A DNA stretch of 64,000 nucleotides from Anaerolineales bacterium UBA5195. Its GTDB lineage: Bacteria > Chloroflexota > Anaerolineae > Anaerolineales > Villigracilaceae. The stretch lies in NCBI GenBank assembly GCA_002412925.1, contig DHVZ01000073.1:92897-156896 (forward strand), written 5' to 3'. Of this stretch, positions 52,942 to 61,616 are shown piece by piece; position 1 is the first letter of the stretch; every line of letters starts with the position of its first letter. The notes under the pieces were generated by a model that searched no databases, was not told the origin of the DNA, and saw nothing but the letters and a program-made list of their open reading frames with translations. Made by a program: the position numbers and the translations under genes.

Positions 52942-53889
52942 TTAACGTCCCGACTGGCGCTGAACAGCAGCATAAGCGGCTACCAGCAGCGGCACCAGGA
53001 TGGCGGCGAAGATCAGGTTCGGACCGGCAGCCGGCAGGAATTCGCCCACGATAGCGGCAGGAACGCTAAAGCCGTTAATCCAGATATCAGAAACGGCGGC
53101 AAAGCCAATCCCCAGGATGTTGCCGAGCATGCCCCAGGTGACGGCGGCAGCCACATCTTCATTCTTCGCAAAGCCAAAGCGGACGGCCACAACCAAAAGA
53201 AAGCCAACCACGATGGAGATACCGGCGAAGAGTGAAATCTGGGCGTCGCCGAAAATACCGTTGTCGACATCGTAGAAGAGCATATTAGACTGGTCGCGGT
53301 TAGTGAAGAACAGGAAGGCCGCCAGGAAAGCCAGCGCGCCGCTCAGGTAGAGCACCGAATCCATGCTCTTTTTCTTATCCTTAAAAAGGAAAACCAGACC
53401 GCTGACAAAACCCACCAGGCCGTTCCCAATACTCCATTGCGGAGAAAGGCCAAAACCGGTTAACGCATCGCCAAACATATTGCCGACTGCGCCAGTGAAG
53501 AAACCCACCACCGGGCCAAAGGCATAACCAAAAAACATCGGGATGGCAATTGCCGGGCGCAGGGAAACCTGGCTCAACGACGGAACCACGAAGACGGTGC
53601 CGTTGAACAGGTACGAGAAAACGGCGTAGAGCGCAGCGCCAATCGCCATGTAAACCACTTCGCGGGTACCCACTTCCCAAATCTTGTTTTCCTTGGTCAG
53701 GAAGTAAACCACGAAAGCGATTGCCACGCCAATCACCACAAAGGCAAAACGCAGCGGCAGGGTGGCCTGGTCAACCGAGAAGTTGAATGGGCCCAATGCC
53801 TCGGTCGTTCCGAGACCAAACATGACGATGGCAAAAATCGCCAGCAGGACGACCAGCGCCCCAAGTACAGAGAGAAGCTTTTTATCCAT
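52942..53889 (-). CDS. ECF transporter substrate-binding (S) component
   Basis: Membrane S component of 315 residues with roughly nine or ten hydrophobic segments, longer than the usual ~180-220. The conserved ECF core lies at about 70-165: 'REVVYMAIGAALYAVFSYLF', 'LRPAIAIPMFFGYAFGPVVG' and 'GAVGNMFGDALTGFG'. A second hydrophobic half follows. The substrate is not identifiable by signature. Position in an operon with a SAM hydrolase hints at adenosine, methionine or a related compound (inference). GGAGG lies five bases before the ATG at 53889. Confidence 0.88.
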   Translation of the reverse strand: MDKKLLSVLGALVVLLAIFAIVMFGLGTTEALGPFNFSVDQATLPLRFAFVVIGVAIAFVVYFLTKENKIWEVGTREVVYMAIGAALYAVFSYLFNGTVFVVPSLSQVSLRPAIAIPMFFGYAFGPVVGFFTGAVGNMFGDALTGFGLSPQWSIGNGLVGFVSGLVFLFKDKKKSMDSVLYLSGALAFLAAFLFFTNRDQSNMLFYDVDNGIFGDAQISLFAGISIVVGFLLVVAVRFGFAKNEDVAAAVTWGMLGNILGIGFAAVSDIWINGFSVPAAIVGEFLPAAGPNLIFAAILVPLLVAAYAAVQRQSGR

Positions 53890-53942
53890 TTCATCCTCCA
53901 AATGAAAATGATCGAATCACCCGCAAACGCGGATGTTGTACC

Positions 53943-55562
53943 CTAAAGATGTCCCAACGCCTCGGCCCGCATGAAATGGCCGGTTTTTGGTAAAAGCTCC
54001 AGGTTCAGATCCAGCAGCGAGGTGGGCACCACGCGGCAGGCCTTGAGCAATTCATAGTCCTTCAGCACAGTCTCGGGCTTCCCATCGGCCTGCACGGCGC
54101 CATCAGCGACCAGGATGACGCGGTTGGCATAGATGACGGCCAGGTCGACATCGTGCGTGATAAACAAAATCGCTTCGAAACCGGGCAGTTGGATAATCGC
54201 GTCCATAAAACCCAGGTAATTTTTGTAATCCTGCCCGGCAGTTGGCTCGTCCATGACCAGGATTTTCGAGCGCATCGCCAGGATGGCCGCGATGCTGACC
54301 CGTTTCTGCTGCCCGAATGAGAGTGAAAGCGGCGCATCCTGCTCTTGATCGCTCAGGTTGACAATCGCCAGCGACTCCTTGACCTGCCGCTCAATTGCCT
54401 CGGGGCTGTGCTTCAGGTTTTTCGGCCCGAAAGCCAGCTCCTCGCGCACCGTTGGCGCAAAAAGCATATGGCTGGGGCTTTGAAACACATACCCGAGCGT
54501 TCTGGCGATCTCAGCCACGCTGGCTTCGTGCGTATTCCTTCCGTTCACCAAAACCTGACCCGCTTTCGGCTTGAGCAGGCCAATCGCGTGTTTGACAAAA
54601 GTGGTCTTGCCCGCGCCATTCGGGCCAAGGATGGCGATGACATCACCTTTTTTAATGTCCAGGCTGATGCCATGCAAAACTTCGCGCTCGGCATCGTACC
54701 CGAAGGCGACGTTTTCGAAGCGGACGAGCGGGCCTGAAGCCGACTCCCCGAGGCCTGCTGAGGCGGGCAGGAACCTGATCTGCGCCGGGGCCGGGTCGCT
54801 GGCCGCGCGTTTGGCGATCGTTTTGGCCGGGAGTTTGACCTCGCTATAGTTCACAGCGCTCATCAGCCCTTCGGCATCCCCCAAGTAGCGGATTTCACCT
54901 TCAGACATGTACATGACACGATCGGGCTTGATCTTCAGGACATCTTCCACGCGGTGTTCGACCATTAAAACGGTCAACCCTTCATCGACCAGGCGCCGCA
55001 CCATTGAAAGCGTTTCGAGCGCCGAGGCCGGGTCCAGGCTGGCGAGGGGTTCGTCCAAAAGCAAAACCGAAGGCCGCATCGCCAGCACCCCGGCCAATGC
55101 CACTTTCTGCTTTTCCCCGCCCGAAAGGTTGAAGGTTTCGCGGTTGCGTAAATGGAAAATATTCAGGTATTCGAGGGCTTCATCGGCGCGCTGGAGTATC
55201 TCTGCGCGCGCAAGCGCCATATTCTCCAGGCCAAAAGCCACCTCGTTAATGACCTTCGTCCCCAGGATTTGCCGTTCGGGGTCCTGCAAAACCGTCCCAA
55301 CGATCTGCGAAATCCGCGAAAGCGGCAGGCCGTTGTTATCCTGCCCGCCAACCAGCACTTTCCCGGTTATCTCGCCCTTATACGAACGCGGAATCAGGCC
55401 GTTAATACAGCGGACCAGCGTGGTCTTGCCACACCCACTGGCTCCCGCCAACAGCAAAAGCTCACCTTTCGCAGCGGAAAAGGAAATGCGGTTGATCGCC
55501 GCGCCCTTCCGGTCACGGTAACGAAAAGAAAGGTTTTCGACAACCAGAGGCAATTCAGACAT
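53943..55562 (-). CDS. ECF transporter ATPase, fused A1-A2 (two ABC domains)
   Basis: Two ABC ATPase domains in one 539-residue chain, equivalent to EcfA1 plus EcfA2. Domain 1: Walker A 'LLLAGASGCGKTTLVR', signature 'LSGGEKQKVALAGVLA', Walker B 'VLLLDEPLASLDP', His in 'LMVEHRVED'. Domain 2: 'VIAILGPNGAGKTTFVKH', signature variant 'LSFGQQKRVSIAAILA', 'ILVMDEPTAGQDY', 'LFITHDVDLAV'. The hinge is around residues 240-285. ATG 55562 is six bases after the SAM-hydrolase stop, implying one transcript. Confidence 0.95.
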   Translation of the reverse strand: MSELPLVVENLSFRYRDRKGAAINRISFSAAKGELLLLAGASGCGKTTLVRCINGLIPRSYKGEITGKVLVGGQDNNGLPLSRISQIVGTVLQDPERQILGTKVINEVAFGLENMALARAEILQRADEALEYLNIFHLRNRETFNLSGGEKQKVALAGVLAMRPSVLLLDEPLASLDPASALETLSMVRRLVDEGLTVLMVEHRVEDVLKIKPDRVMYMSEGEIRYLGDAEGLMSAVNYSEVKLPAKTIAKRAASDPAPAQIRFLPASAGLGESASGPLVRFENVAFGYDAEREVLHGISLDIKKGDVIAILGPNGAGKTTFVKHAIGLLKPKAGQVLVNGRNTHEASVAEIARTLGYVFQSPSHMLFAPTVREELAFGPKNLKHSPEAIERQVKESLAIVNLSDQEQDAPLSLSFGQQKRVSIAAILAMRSKILVMDEPTAGQDYKNYLGFMDAIIQLPGFEAILFITHDVDLAVIYANRVILVADGAVQADGKPETVLKDYELLKACRVVPTSLLDLNLELLPKTGHFMRAEALGHL

Positions 55563-55568
55563 CAAAAC

Positions 55569-56369
55569 CTATCCCAAAAATGCTTCAAACTCATCGCCAA
55601 CTTTCGTATTCAAGCGCTCGGCGGCGCTGCCATTCACTACCGAGACGATCAGGTTACCAGTGCTACCCATCAGGGCTACCAACTCTCCCACCGCGCGTTC
55701 ACCGAAGGTGTTGACCAAGCCCTTGATCTCGACCCCACCCAAACGCACGGAGATCTTCTCCATCTCTTTTAACGCTTCGCCCAGGGTTTCGATACGAAGA
55801 TTCGAGGCCACGTTCCCGAAGTGGTCGATATGGATGACTTCGCCCTTCCAGCCATTCGCGGTTTTCTCCGGTTTTGGCAATTCCAGTTTGACGGGATCGT
55901 CGAAGGGCGCTCCCAGATCCTTGAGCGGAACGCCAATCGCAATGTGAGCCGCCGCCGGGGCAAAAATATCCCGCCCGTGGAAGACGTAACTGACATTTGG
56001 AAGCCAATATTCCGGTTTGTTCAGATCGACAAACTCGGCCGCCCAGCCTTCATTATCGGCGCGCTCAAGCAGGAGGGTGATGGTCCCATTATCCGGGCCA
56101 ACGTAATACTGTGTCCCGATTTTGGCCGCCATCGGTCGCCGCGAGGTGCCCACCCCCGGATCGACTACAACCACATGGATGGAGTTTTCGGGAAAATATG
56201 GCACAGAGCGGGCCAGGATCAGCGCCGCCTCACGCACATTCTGCGGTGTGATCAGATGGCTCAAATCGGTAATCTGGGCCTCGGGCGCAACATTCCAAAT
56301 CACAGCCTTCATCACGCCCACATTACCGTCTTTAATTCCAAAATCGGTCATCAGGGAAATAACGGGCAT
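55569..56369 (-). CDS. S-adenosyl-L-methionine hydrolase (adenosine-forming), DUF62 family
   Basis: SAM hydroxide adenosyltransferase, 266 residues, normal length; it splits SAM to adenosine and methionine with water. Signatures: 'ISLMTDFGIKDGNVGVMK' (Asp9), 'VVVVDPGVGTSRRP', 'YYVGPDNGTITLLLE', 'YVFHGRDIFAPAAAHIA', 'VIHIDHFGNVASN' and C-terminal 'STGNLIVSVVNGSAAE'. It lacks the loop that defines fluorinases. It heads the ECF transporter operon, so the transporter may move one of its products or a precursor. Confidence 0.95.
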   Translation of the reverse strand: MPVISLMTDFGIKDGNVGVMKAVIWNVAPEAQITDLSHLITPQNVREAALILARSVPYFPENSIHVVVVDPGVGTSRRPMAAKIGTQYYVGPDNGTITLLLERADNEGWAAEFVDLNKPEYWLPNVSYVFHGRDIFAPAAAHIAIGVPLKDLGAPFDDPVKLELPKPEKTANGWKGEVIHIDHFGNVASNLRIETLGEALKEMEKISVRLGGVEIKGLVNTFGERAVGELVALMGSTGNLIVSVVNGSAAERLNTKVGDEFEAFLG

Positions 56370-56501
56370 AAAATTCTCCAGGATCAGGCTTGGAATTCAG
56401 CTTCTATTATCGGTCGAATGGCGGTTGAAAGTCAAGCGCCGCCGGGGGCCGCTTACCAACCTCCAGCGGCCGGGCCTTGCCCGTTTAAAACATCAACAGA
56501 T

Positions 56502-58919
56502 CTATTTTGGTTCAGCCAGCCAGAGTACTTGAGCGGGATTTTCCAAACCGGGAGGCAAAATAATCGACTCCAAACGGGGGTAACGACCATCGCCTGACAG
56601 CCCGACGATGACACGCTGGCCGAGATCCAGTTTTCCATGAAAACCCGTGATGTTGAAGGAAAACGCTTTTTTACAGGTTAATAATCCAAAACTTAAGCGA
56701 TCCTTTTTAATTTCAGGGTAGAGAATTTCGCCATAAACCATGCGCCCGCCAGGCGCCAAATTGCTTGAAAGCGGAGTTTCGAACAGTACGTTCGGGTTGA
56801 CCGCCTGGCAGAGTGCTTCTGGCGGGGGGATAATTTTTTGCGCCGCCGGAACAAGGGCAGCAACGCAAAAAACCAGCAGAATCGCGCCATTAACCAACCA
56901 GGCAGGTTTTTTAGCCGCAGGCTGTGGGGGAAATTCCATCCCTGGTTCGGCTTCCAGCGCGTGACGGAGAGGCCGGGGCAGTAATTGAAGCAGGCAGATC
57001 AGACCCAGCGCAAAATAGAAACCGACGACCCAATCCATGGGGACCAGATAGCGCGAGCCGGAGGTCCTGCCCAATCCGAGCGAAAGGGAATAGACAACAA
57101 ACACCAATAAAGGTGAAAGCCCGGCCCACTTCCAGGATTTCCAGCTCCAACCCAGCCCGATTGCCAAAAGACCCAGGTTTACAAGCATAAAAGGGATCTG
57201 CCGGGGGGCGACCTGATCCTTCCCCAGGCTCCAGGGTGGCCGCTCCATCAGGATATCAAGTTGCTGGTCGGTTGGCCGAAGCGAATCCGGCAATGTCAGA
57301 AAAGAACCCACGAAGTTATGCAAAGTATGGTTGATGACAAAGCCGGGAAACGAATGGATGTCGATGGGAGTCAAAGCCAGTCCGGCGGAGAGAGTTGGTT
57401 GACGTTCAGCGCCCAGGGACAGTTCTGGAGCTATCCCTGGGGGCAATGCACTGCCCGGCCCGTAACGGACATTGATCACATCAAAAAATTTGTGGATGAA
57501 AAAAGATCGGCCAGATTGATCCGTCCCGGTCATGACCCAGGGCGCGATCAAGACTGCGCAGCCCAATAAAAATAACACGGATTGCTGGAACCATTCTTTT
57601 TTACGGCGCCGCAAGATCAGGAACAGGAAGATGGGGACGGCTGGAATGAGCAAGAATGGATTCAGGCGGATCAGCGAGACTGACCCAAGGATGCCGCCCA
57701 CCAAAAAAGCCCGCCGAGAGCCTTTCCCGGGCCTTCTCGTCCACTCAAACAACGCGTAAGTGAAAACGATCAGGCCAAGCAAAGTAGGGACTTCCGTCAG
57801 GAGTTGGGTAGGAGTGGCATTAAAGTTCAGAAGATTTGATAACGCGATCGCGTTCTGCTGCCGCACCAGAACGATGCCCGCCAAAACGAACCCGAACAGG
57901 CGGCTATGGAAGGATTTTCCCAAAACGTAAAGAAAAGGCACCATCAACGCCAGAAAGCAGGTCTGCAGGAAGGAGAGAAGATTGTAATCGTAACCAGAAA
58001 AAAGGTGCAAGCCCGCCAAAAAAACCATATATAGTGGTTTATCGGTATAAGTTCGAAATAAAATGCCAGACCCGTTGAGAACCCCGAGAGCCCCGAGATC
58101 ATGTGTGCGCGCATCAGAAGCGGGAAAAGATTGAAAGGAGGGCGCTGCGGGGCGAGCAGAAAATTCATTGTGCAGGAAGGGGATTTTATTCCAGAGGTAA
58201 ACTGCCGCCACAAACAAGGCCAAAATGATCAACACATCCACATATTTACCACTTCGGGGGAAAAGCTGCGGTTTGATCAGCCTGAAGATGCCAAAGACAA
58301 GCACGCCGGTCAGCAGGATGCTGAGCATCTGAAGACTGGTGATCGGGTTTCCGGCAACGTTCCAGTGATCCTGCTCCGGGGTAATTCCCAGGCCGGAAAA
58401 AATGATCAGGCCGCCCAGCGCAAACAGCGCGGCCAGCGAGATGAATTCCGGGCGCAAAGAGACCCAGTTGATGCGCCAGTCACGTTTAATCAGCCAGACC
58501 AGGGAAAATTGTGCGGGATAGAGACAGAAAACAAACAAGAGGGGGCGCGCTCTTTCGAAATAGTCCCCGTAGATCCCCAAGCCTTCAAGAGGAATGGTCA
58601 AAATAATGAATGCCAGCAATGCCAGTGAGAAAACCACCATCCCCCAGAAAAGGGGAGCCTTCTGGAGGTTCGATTCCAGATTCAGCCAGACCCGGGCGCG
58701 ATAGGACGCCAAGCTTGTGAGCGCCAGCAGCCAGAGCGCCAAGGCACCAGCCGGCAAAACCAGGGCCAGCCGCAAAAGTGAATAACCAAAGAAAACTGCG
58801 TTCTTCGGATCAGGGCTAAATTGCAAAATCAAAACCGCCGCAGCGCCAAATTCGAGGCAGCCGAGGAAAAAGAATGCAGCCGGGGCCAGGTGACCGGGAG
58901 TGGTTGGCTTGAGGGTCAT
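56502..58919 (-). CDS. Large GT-C-like membrane protein
   Basis: An 805-residue polytopic protein with about fourteen to sixteen hydrophobic segments over residues 10-680 and a soluble C-terminal part of ~120 residues. The long loop around 250-290 ends in 'DARTHDLGALGVLNGSGILF' and 'RTYTDKPLYMVFLAGLHLFS', the sort of outer loop that precedes a membrane helix in dolichyl/polyprenyl-phosphate-sugar-dependent mannosyltransferases. No closer family was recognised. It is divergent from the Wzm/Wzt-rhamnose genes and may glycosylate the same surface polymer (inference). No ribosome site before ATG 58919. Confidence 0.7.
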   Translation of the reverse strand: MTLKPTTPGHLAPAAFFFLGCLEFGAAAVLILQFSPDPKNAVFFGYSLLRLALVLPAGALALWLLALTSLASYRARVWLNLESNLQKAPLFWGMVVFSLALLAFIILTIPLEGLGIYGDYFERARPLLFVFCLYPAQFSLVWLIKRDWRINWVSLRPEFISLAALFALGGLIIFSGLGITPEQDHWNVAGNPITSLQMLSILLTGVLVFGIFRLIKPQLFPRSGKYVDVLIILALFVAAVYLWNKIPFLHNEFSARPAAPSFQSFPASDARTHDLGALGVLNGSGILFRTYTDKPLYMVFLAGLHLFSGYDYNLLSFLQTCFLALMVPFLYVLGKSFHSRLFGFVLAGIVLVRQQNAIALSNLLNFNATPTQLLTEVPTLLGLIVFTYALFEWTRRPGKGSRRAFLVGGILGSVSLIRLNPFLLIPAVPIFLFLILRRRKKEWFQQSVLFLLGCAVLIAPWVMTGTDQSGRSFFIHKFFDVINVRYGPGSALPPGIAPELSLGAERQPTLSAGLALTPIDIHSFPGFVINHTLHNFVGSFLTLPDSLRPTDQQLDILMERPPWSLGKDQVAPRQIPFMLVNLGLLAIGLGWSWKSWKWAGLSPLLVFVVYSLSLGLGRTSGSRYLVPMDWVVGFYFALGLICLLQLLPRPLRHALEAEPGMEFPPQPAAKKPAWLVNGAILLVFCVAALVPAAQKIIPPPEALCQAVNPNVLFETPLSSNLAPGGRMVYGEILYPEIKKDRLSFGLLTCKKAFSFNITGFHGKLDLGQRVIVGLSGDGRYPRLESIILPPGLENPAQVLWLAEPK

Positions 58920-59410
58920 GAAATTAATACAGAATTGCCACAGGAATGTGGGCGCCTCAGAAAGGGAAGACCTTCACATTCGGCTTGACAGATTGTACTC
59001 TGTAAGGCAAAATTCAACTATTGAATTTTATAGTAGTTTTCAGCGAAATATTCTTTCTCCATGTTCAAAGCTTACTCGGTTTTTCGCGCATCTAAGCAGA
59101 ATGTCAGTTAGGAACTTAGAACTTAAATCCTTGTACCCTGGCCCAAAACCGCCAGGCCGGGCAAAAAGCAAGAACTTCACCACAAAGGACACCAAGAACA
59201 CGACACTTGCACCGCACTGCGTTTGGTGCAGTGCAGGTGAGGAGCACGAAGGAAATCGGGGTTTAATTTCTTTGCTCTTCTTTGCCTGCACTGAGCCGCA
59301 GGCACACGTGTGAACCTTTGTGCCCCTTCGTGACCTTTGTGGTGAAGGTTTTTCTCTTCCGGCTTGTCCGGGTTAGATTCTCAGGTAAATGAGTTCGCGA
59401 GGAAATTAAA
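58920..59410. other. Intergenic region between divergent genes, repeat-rich
   Basis: 491 bases without a gene. Around 58985 a TTGACA-N17-CAAAAT is a possible promoter toward the export genes. The right two thirds is an inverted repeat (59173-59355) with a nested insert. TTG 59411 of the Wzm gene has GAGGA upstream. Confidence 0.6.
59173..59355. repeat. Long inverted repeat (CTTCACCACAAAGG family) with nested mini-hairpin
   Basis: Left arm AACTTCACCACAAAGGACACCAAGAACACGA, written in parts ACTTCACCACAAAGG and GAACACGA; right arm CCTTTGTGGTGAAGGTTTTT. Inside the left half, CACGA is present on both sides (59199-59203, 59245-59249) of a 41-nt palindromic insert CACTTGCACCGCAC ... GTGCAGTGCAGGTG, as if inserted with a 5-bp duplication. 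Confidence 0.7.
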
Positions 59411-60259
59411 TTGACCACCCTTAATCACAAAAATCCTGCTCCAATAGTGATCACGCCCCCATCCAAATTAGAATTACCAGATTTTCGCGAGCTCTGGGAC
59501 TACAAGGGCTTATTTTTTTTTCTTGTCCGTCGCGACTTAAAAGTACGTTTTCAACAGACGTTTATCGGCTTTTTATGGATTGTGCTGCAACCTCTGATCC
59601 AGATGCTAATTTTCTATGTCATCCTGGGCATATTGGTTAAGGTTCCCACTGGGGATATTCCTTATCACCTTTTCTTCTTATCAGCTTTCGTTATCTGGCA
59701 GTTTTTCACCCAAGTCGTAAACGCGAGCGCAATGAGCCTGGTGGGGAATATCGGGATTATTGTGAAATCCTATTTCCCCAGGTTGGCCTTACCGCTTTCA
59801 TCGGTAGCCAGCGCACTCGTTGATTTTGGAGTCTCTTTTATCATATTAATGGTCTTTTTGTTATTAGACGGGAAATACCCCATTACGATCCGCTACCTTC
59901 TCATTCCGGTTCTATTAATCCTTACAACCATTTTTGCTTCTGGGGTAGGTTTGTTGTTTGGGGCGCTGATGGTGGTCTTCAGGGATATGAAGAACCTCCT
60001 TGGATTTATCCTGATGATGTGGATGTATGTCACCCCTATAATGTACCCGGCAACGCTTGCGCCAGAAAAATACAGGATCATTTTTTATTTCAACCCATTG
60101 ACCAGCCTGGTGGATGGGTTCCGCTGGGCAGTATTAAAGCAGGGTAGTTTGCCAACACCTGGCTACTTAGTAGTTTCTTTTTTGGTTGCCGGGTTAATCT
60201 GGTTCTGCGGCGCACTTGCATTTAGATCGATGGAAAATAAAATTGCGGATATTATGTAA
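59411..60259 (+). CDS. wzm: Polysaccharide ABC-2 transporter permease (Wzm/TagG-like)
   Basis: Permease of a surface-polysaccharide exporter, 282 residues with six membrane segments. Family features: 'LRDLKVRFQQTFIGFLWIVLQP'-type opening (Arg-Asp-Leu-Lys-x-Arg, with 'QTFIGFLWIVLQPLIQMLIF'), 'SYFPRLALPLSSVASALVDF' in the centre and 'MWMYVTPIMYPA' in the C-terminal third. TTG start at 59411 with GAGGAAATTAAA ahead. The ATPase gene follows two bases later. By eye this gene and the ATPase gene are more AT-rich than the rest of the window, as often for transferred polysaccharide loci. Confidence 0.93.
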   Translation: MTTLNHKNPAPIVITPPSKLELPDFRELWDYKGLFFFLVRRDLKVRFQQTFIGFLWIVLQPLIQMLIFYVILGILVKVPTGDIPYHLFFLSAFVIWQFFTQVVNASAMSLVGNIGIIVKSYFPRLALPLSSVASALVDFGVSFIILMVFLLLDGKYPITIRYLLIPVLLILTTIFASGVGLLFGALMVVFRDMKNLLGFILMMWMYVTPIMYPATLAPEKYRIIFYFNPLTSLVDGFRWAVLKQGSLPTPGYLVVSFLVAGLIWFCGALAFRSMENKIADIM

Positions 60260-60261
60260 TC

Positions 60262-61047
60262 ATGAGCCAAATTGCTATCAAAGTTGAAAACGTCTGGAAA
60301 GAATACCGTATTCGCCACACCCTTGAAGGACCATCCGGATCGTTCAAGGCTCTATTAAATACGCCTTTCAATTGGCTGGCAGGGCGATACAATCGCTATT
60401 CACACCTTGAAAAATCCGAGCAGTTTAGCGCATTAAAAAATGTTTCGTTTGAAGTGGAATATGGCGAATCGGTGGGGCTGATGGGACGCAATGGCGCCGG
60501 AAAAAGCACCCTGCTGAAGCTGATTGCGCGCATCACCCGCCCATCCAAAGGCAAGATCACCCTGTATCATCACGTGAACGCATTGCTTGAAATTGGCACC
60601 GGTTTTAACGTGGAGCTTTCAGGGCGTGACAACATCTATTTGAATGGCAGTTTCCTGGGGATGAAAATTTCTGAGATCAAACAAAAATTTGATGAGATTG
60701 TTGCATTTTCTGAAGTAGAACAGTTTATCGATACACCAGTAAAGTATTATTCCAGCGGAATGTTCGTCCGCCTGGCTTTTTCGGTTGCTGTTCACTTGAC
60801 CCCCGAAATATTGATTTTGGACGAGGTTCTCTCGGTGGGGGATGCCGGTTTTCAACAAAAGTCCCAGGCGAAGATGAAAGAATTGCTTGGAAGTGGCGCA
60901 ACTATTATTTTAGTCTCGCACAACCACCAGGCTATCCAGGATATCTGCAAGCGGGCGATCTGGCTGGAAAAAGGAGCGATCCAGATGGATGGACCGGCGC
61001 CAGGGGTTGTTCAGGAATACCTTCAATTTATAAATAAGGCTCAATAG
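60262..61047 (+). CDS. wzt: Polysaccharide ABC transporter ATPase (Wzt/TagH-like)
   Basis: ATP-binding partner of the permease, 261 residues. Walker A 'GLMGRNGAGKSTLLKLIA', the subfamily's 'LLEIGTGFNVELSGRDNIYL' (signature for O-antigen/teichoic exporters), 'YYSSGMFVRLAFSVA' as the ABC signature variant, Walker B 'ILILDEVLSVGD', H-loop 'ILVSHNHQA'. The chain stops where longer Wzt proteins carry a carbohydrate-binding C-terminal domain, so export probably does not depend on recognising a modified chain end. Confidence 0.95.
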   Translation: MSQIAIKVENVWKEYRIRHTLEGPSGSFKALLNTPFNWLAGRYNRYSHLEKSEQFSALKNVSFEVEYGESVGLMGRNGAGKSTLLKLIARITRPSKGKITLYHHVNALLEIGTGFNVELSGRDNIYLNGSFLGMKISEIKQKFDEIVAFSEVEQFIDTPVKYYSSGMFVRLAFSVAVHLTPEILILDEVLSVGDAGFQQKSQAKMKELLGSGATIILVSHNHQAIQDICKRAIWLEKGAIQMDGPAPGVVQEYLQFINKAQ

Positions 61048-61059
61048 AATGGTGACGCA

Positions 61060-61605
61060 ATGCAAATCATAAGAACATCCATCCCGGATCTATTAATCCT
61101 TGAACCTAAAGTTTTTGGCGATGAACGCGGCTTCTTCATGGAAACTTACCAGGCCCGCCAATTCAGCGAGTTGGGTCTGCCCACCCAGTTCGTCCAAGAT
61201 AACCATTCCGGTTCGCGCCAGGGAATCCTGAGAGGGCTGCATTACCAAATTCGCCAGGCGCAAGGCAAACTAGTACGGGTCATCTCGGGAGAAGTCTTTG
61301 ATGTTGCGGTTGACTTGCGGAGAACCTCCCCCTTTTTTGGAAAATGGGCAGGAGTAATCCTTTCGGCCCAAAACAAGCATTTACTCTGGGTTCCACCAGG
61401 CTTTGCGCATGGTTTTTATGCGCTCAGCGCTTGGGCAGAAATCGTTTACAAAGCTACCGATTATTACGCTCCCGAATGGGAACGCTCACTCCTCTGGAAC
61501 GACCCGGAGCTTGGGATCGAATGGCCCCTCCTTGACCAGCAGCCGCCCACCCTTTCTGCCAAAGATGCGAACGGCGTGCCTTTCAAGGCTGCGGAAACTT
61601 ATTAG
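61060..61605 (+). CDS. rfbC: dTDP-4-dehydrorhamnose 3,5-epimerase
   Basis: Cupin-fold epimerase, 181 residues, normal length; third enzyme of dTDP-L-rhamnose synthesis. 'PKVFGDERGFFMETY' is the substrate-binding start, catalytic His61 lies in 'GILRGLHYQ', and 'RVISGEVFDVAVDLRRTSP' and 'VPPGFAHGFYALS' are family blocks. It lies 12 bases after the Wzt gene and 11 before rfbD. The rfbA and rfbB enzymes are not in the window, so dTDP-4-keto-6-deoxyglucose must come from elsewhere. Confidence 0.96.
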   Translation: MQIIRTSIPDLLILEPKVFGDERGFFMETYQARQFSELGLPTQFVQDNHSGSRQGILRGLHYQIRQAQGKLVRVISGEVFDVAVDLRRTSPFFGKWAGVILSAQNKHLLWVPPGFAHGFYALSAWAEIVYKATDYYAPEWERSLLWNDPELGIEWPLLDQQPPTLSAKDANGVPFKAAETY

Positions 61606-61616
61606 CAGGCCTCAAC

